A DNA stretch of 64,000 bases from Burkholderiales bacterium. Lineage in GTDB: Bacteria; Pseudomonadota; Gammaproteobacteria; Burkholderiales; Casimicrobiaceae. The notes under the pieces were generated by a model that searched no databases, was not told the DNA's origin, and worked only from the letters and a program-made list of their open reading frames with translations. The stretch covers positions 1 to 64,000 of the forward strand of contig JADZDD010000005.1 of assembly GCA_020851235.1 (NCBI GenBank). Direction: 5' to 3'. The position numbers and the translations under genes were made by a program. Shown here piece by piece: positions 63,860 through 64,000 of the stretch (positions are counted from its first letter, which is position 1; the number at the start of each line of letters is the position of its first letter).

Positions 63860-64000
63860 ATGCGACCGACCACTCCGATCCAACGCTTCCTTGCGAACGC
63901 GCTCAACGCCTTCCTCGCCTGGACCATGGTGCTGTGGCCCGTGACGTCCGTGTATGGCGCCCCGACGCCGCTGGCCGACGTCCCGATCGCAGCGAAGGTG
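63860..64000 (+). CDS. pilY1: PilY1 N-terminus (continues beyond window)
   Basis: Only 47 codons are visible. AGGGAG is 7 nt before the ATG. A Sec-type hydrophobic stretch (FLAWTMVLWPVTSVYGAP) is followed by PLADVPIAAKV, resembling the start of PilY1 proteins where the mature sequence begins. Its place directly after pilX supports PilY1, the tip-located adhesin/mechanosensor of type IV pili. Confidence 0.75.
   Translation, partial: MRPTTPIQRFLANALNAFLAWTMVLWPVTSVYGAPTPLADVPIAAKV

Overview
The window is about 70% GC and densely coded on both strands. It reads as a chromosome segment of a betaproteobacterium, probably a Burkholderiales-like or poorly cultured lineage. Evidence for this is the rpsF-priB-rpsR-rplI operon (priB between rpsF and rpsR is a beta/gammaproteobacterial trait), the ribBX-ribH-nusB and thiL-pgpA-cinA-recA-recX-alaS housekeeping order, and a PilE/FimT/PilV/PilW/PilX/PilY1 minor-pilin cluster. 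I see no rRNA, tRNA, insertion sequence, prophage or CRISPR array. About 62 protein genes can be supported.

Layout. 1-1283: 5' part of a secreted choice-of-anchor-D repeat protein (minus). 1471-3305: ribosomal operon rpsF-priB-rpsR-rplI with promoter and terminator (minus). 3324-8551: a lipoprotein aminopeptidase, a DUF4124 protein, dtd, an orphan fused dipeptide-type ABC permease, dps and a DoxX protein. 8641-15408: a hexuronate operon, regulator gntR then dctPQM TRAP transporter, uxuB and uxaC, preceded by a promoter and a TGGT-N3-ACCA operator. 15520-20412: moaC, the divergent periplasmic metalloprotease/chaperone bepA, then a NarL-type regulator and a hybrid histidine kinase. 20428-24722: a DUF1800/DUF1501 exported pair. 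25285-28122: a Spy/CpxP-like protein divergent from an ompR-envZ pair.

28145-35766: a long minus-strand operon glcD, a D-lactate-dehydrogenase-like paralogue, a GST, glcE, glcF, a thioesterase, ispD and ispF. Divergent from it is a second dctPQM TRAP operon (35975-38798), followed by an SDR and an aldehyde dehydrogenase on the other strand. 41323-43637: two small exported proteins and an aspartoacylase-family enzyme. 43957-46996: comEC and a PaaI-type thioesterase. 47099-52035: HAD hydrolase, alaS, recX and recA. 52298-57455: ribBX-ribH-nusB, an iron/phosphonate-type binding protein, thiL-pgpA-cinA. 57545-59496: a FAH-family enzyme and glutaryl-CoA dehydrogenase. 59629-64000: the type IV minor pilin operon running off the right edge into pilY1.

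Physiology suggested: an aerobic heterotroph that takes up organic acids through TRAP systems (hexuronates and one unknown acid) and oxidises glycolate and D-lactate. It senses envelope state through OmpR/EnvZ and a Spy-like protein, and builds type IV pili with ComEC-dependent DNA uptake.

The least expected features are non-coding. A 7-bp GGGCGGC-type array able to form a G-quadruplex lies just upstream of the recA promoter, and a GAAC-N4-GTTC palindrome of the Gram-positive LexA-box type lies inside that promoter. A perfect hairpin follows dctP in both TRAP operons. Among proteins, the orphan fused permease, the RibBX with lost zinc cysteines and the DUF1800/DUF1501 pair deserve attention.
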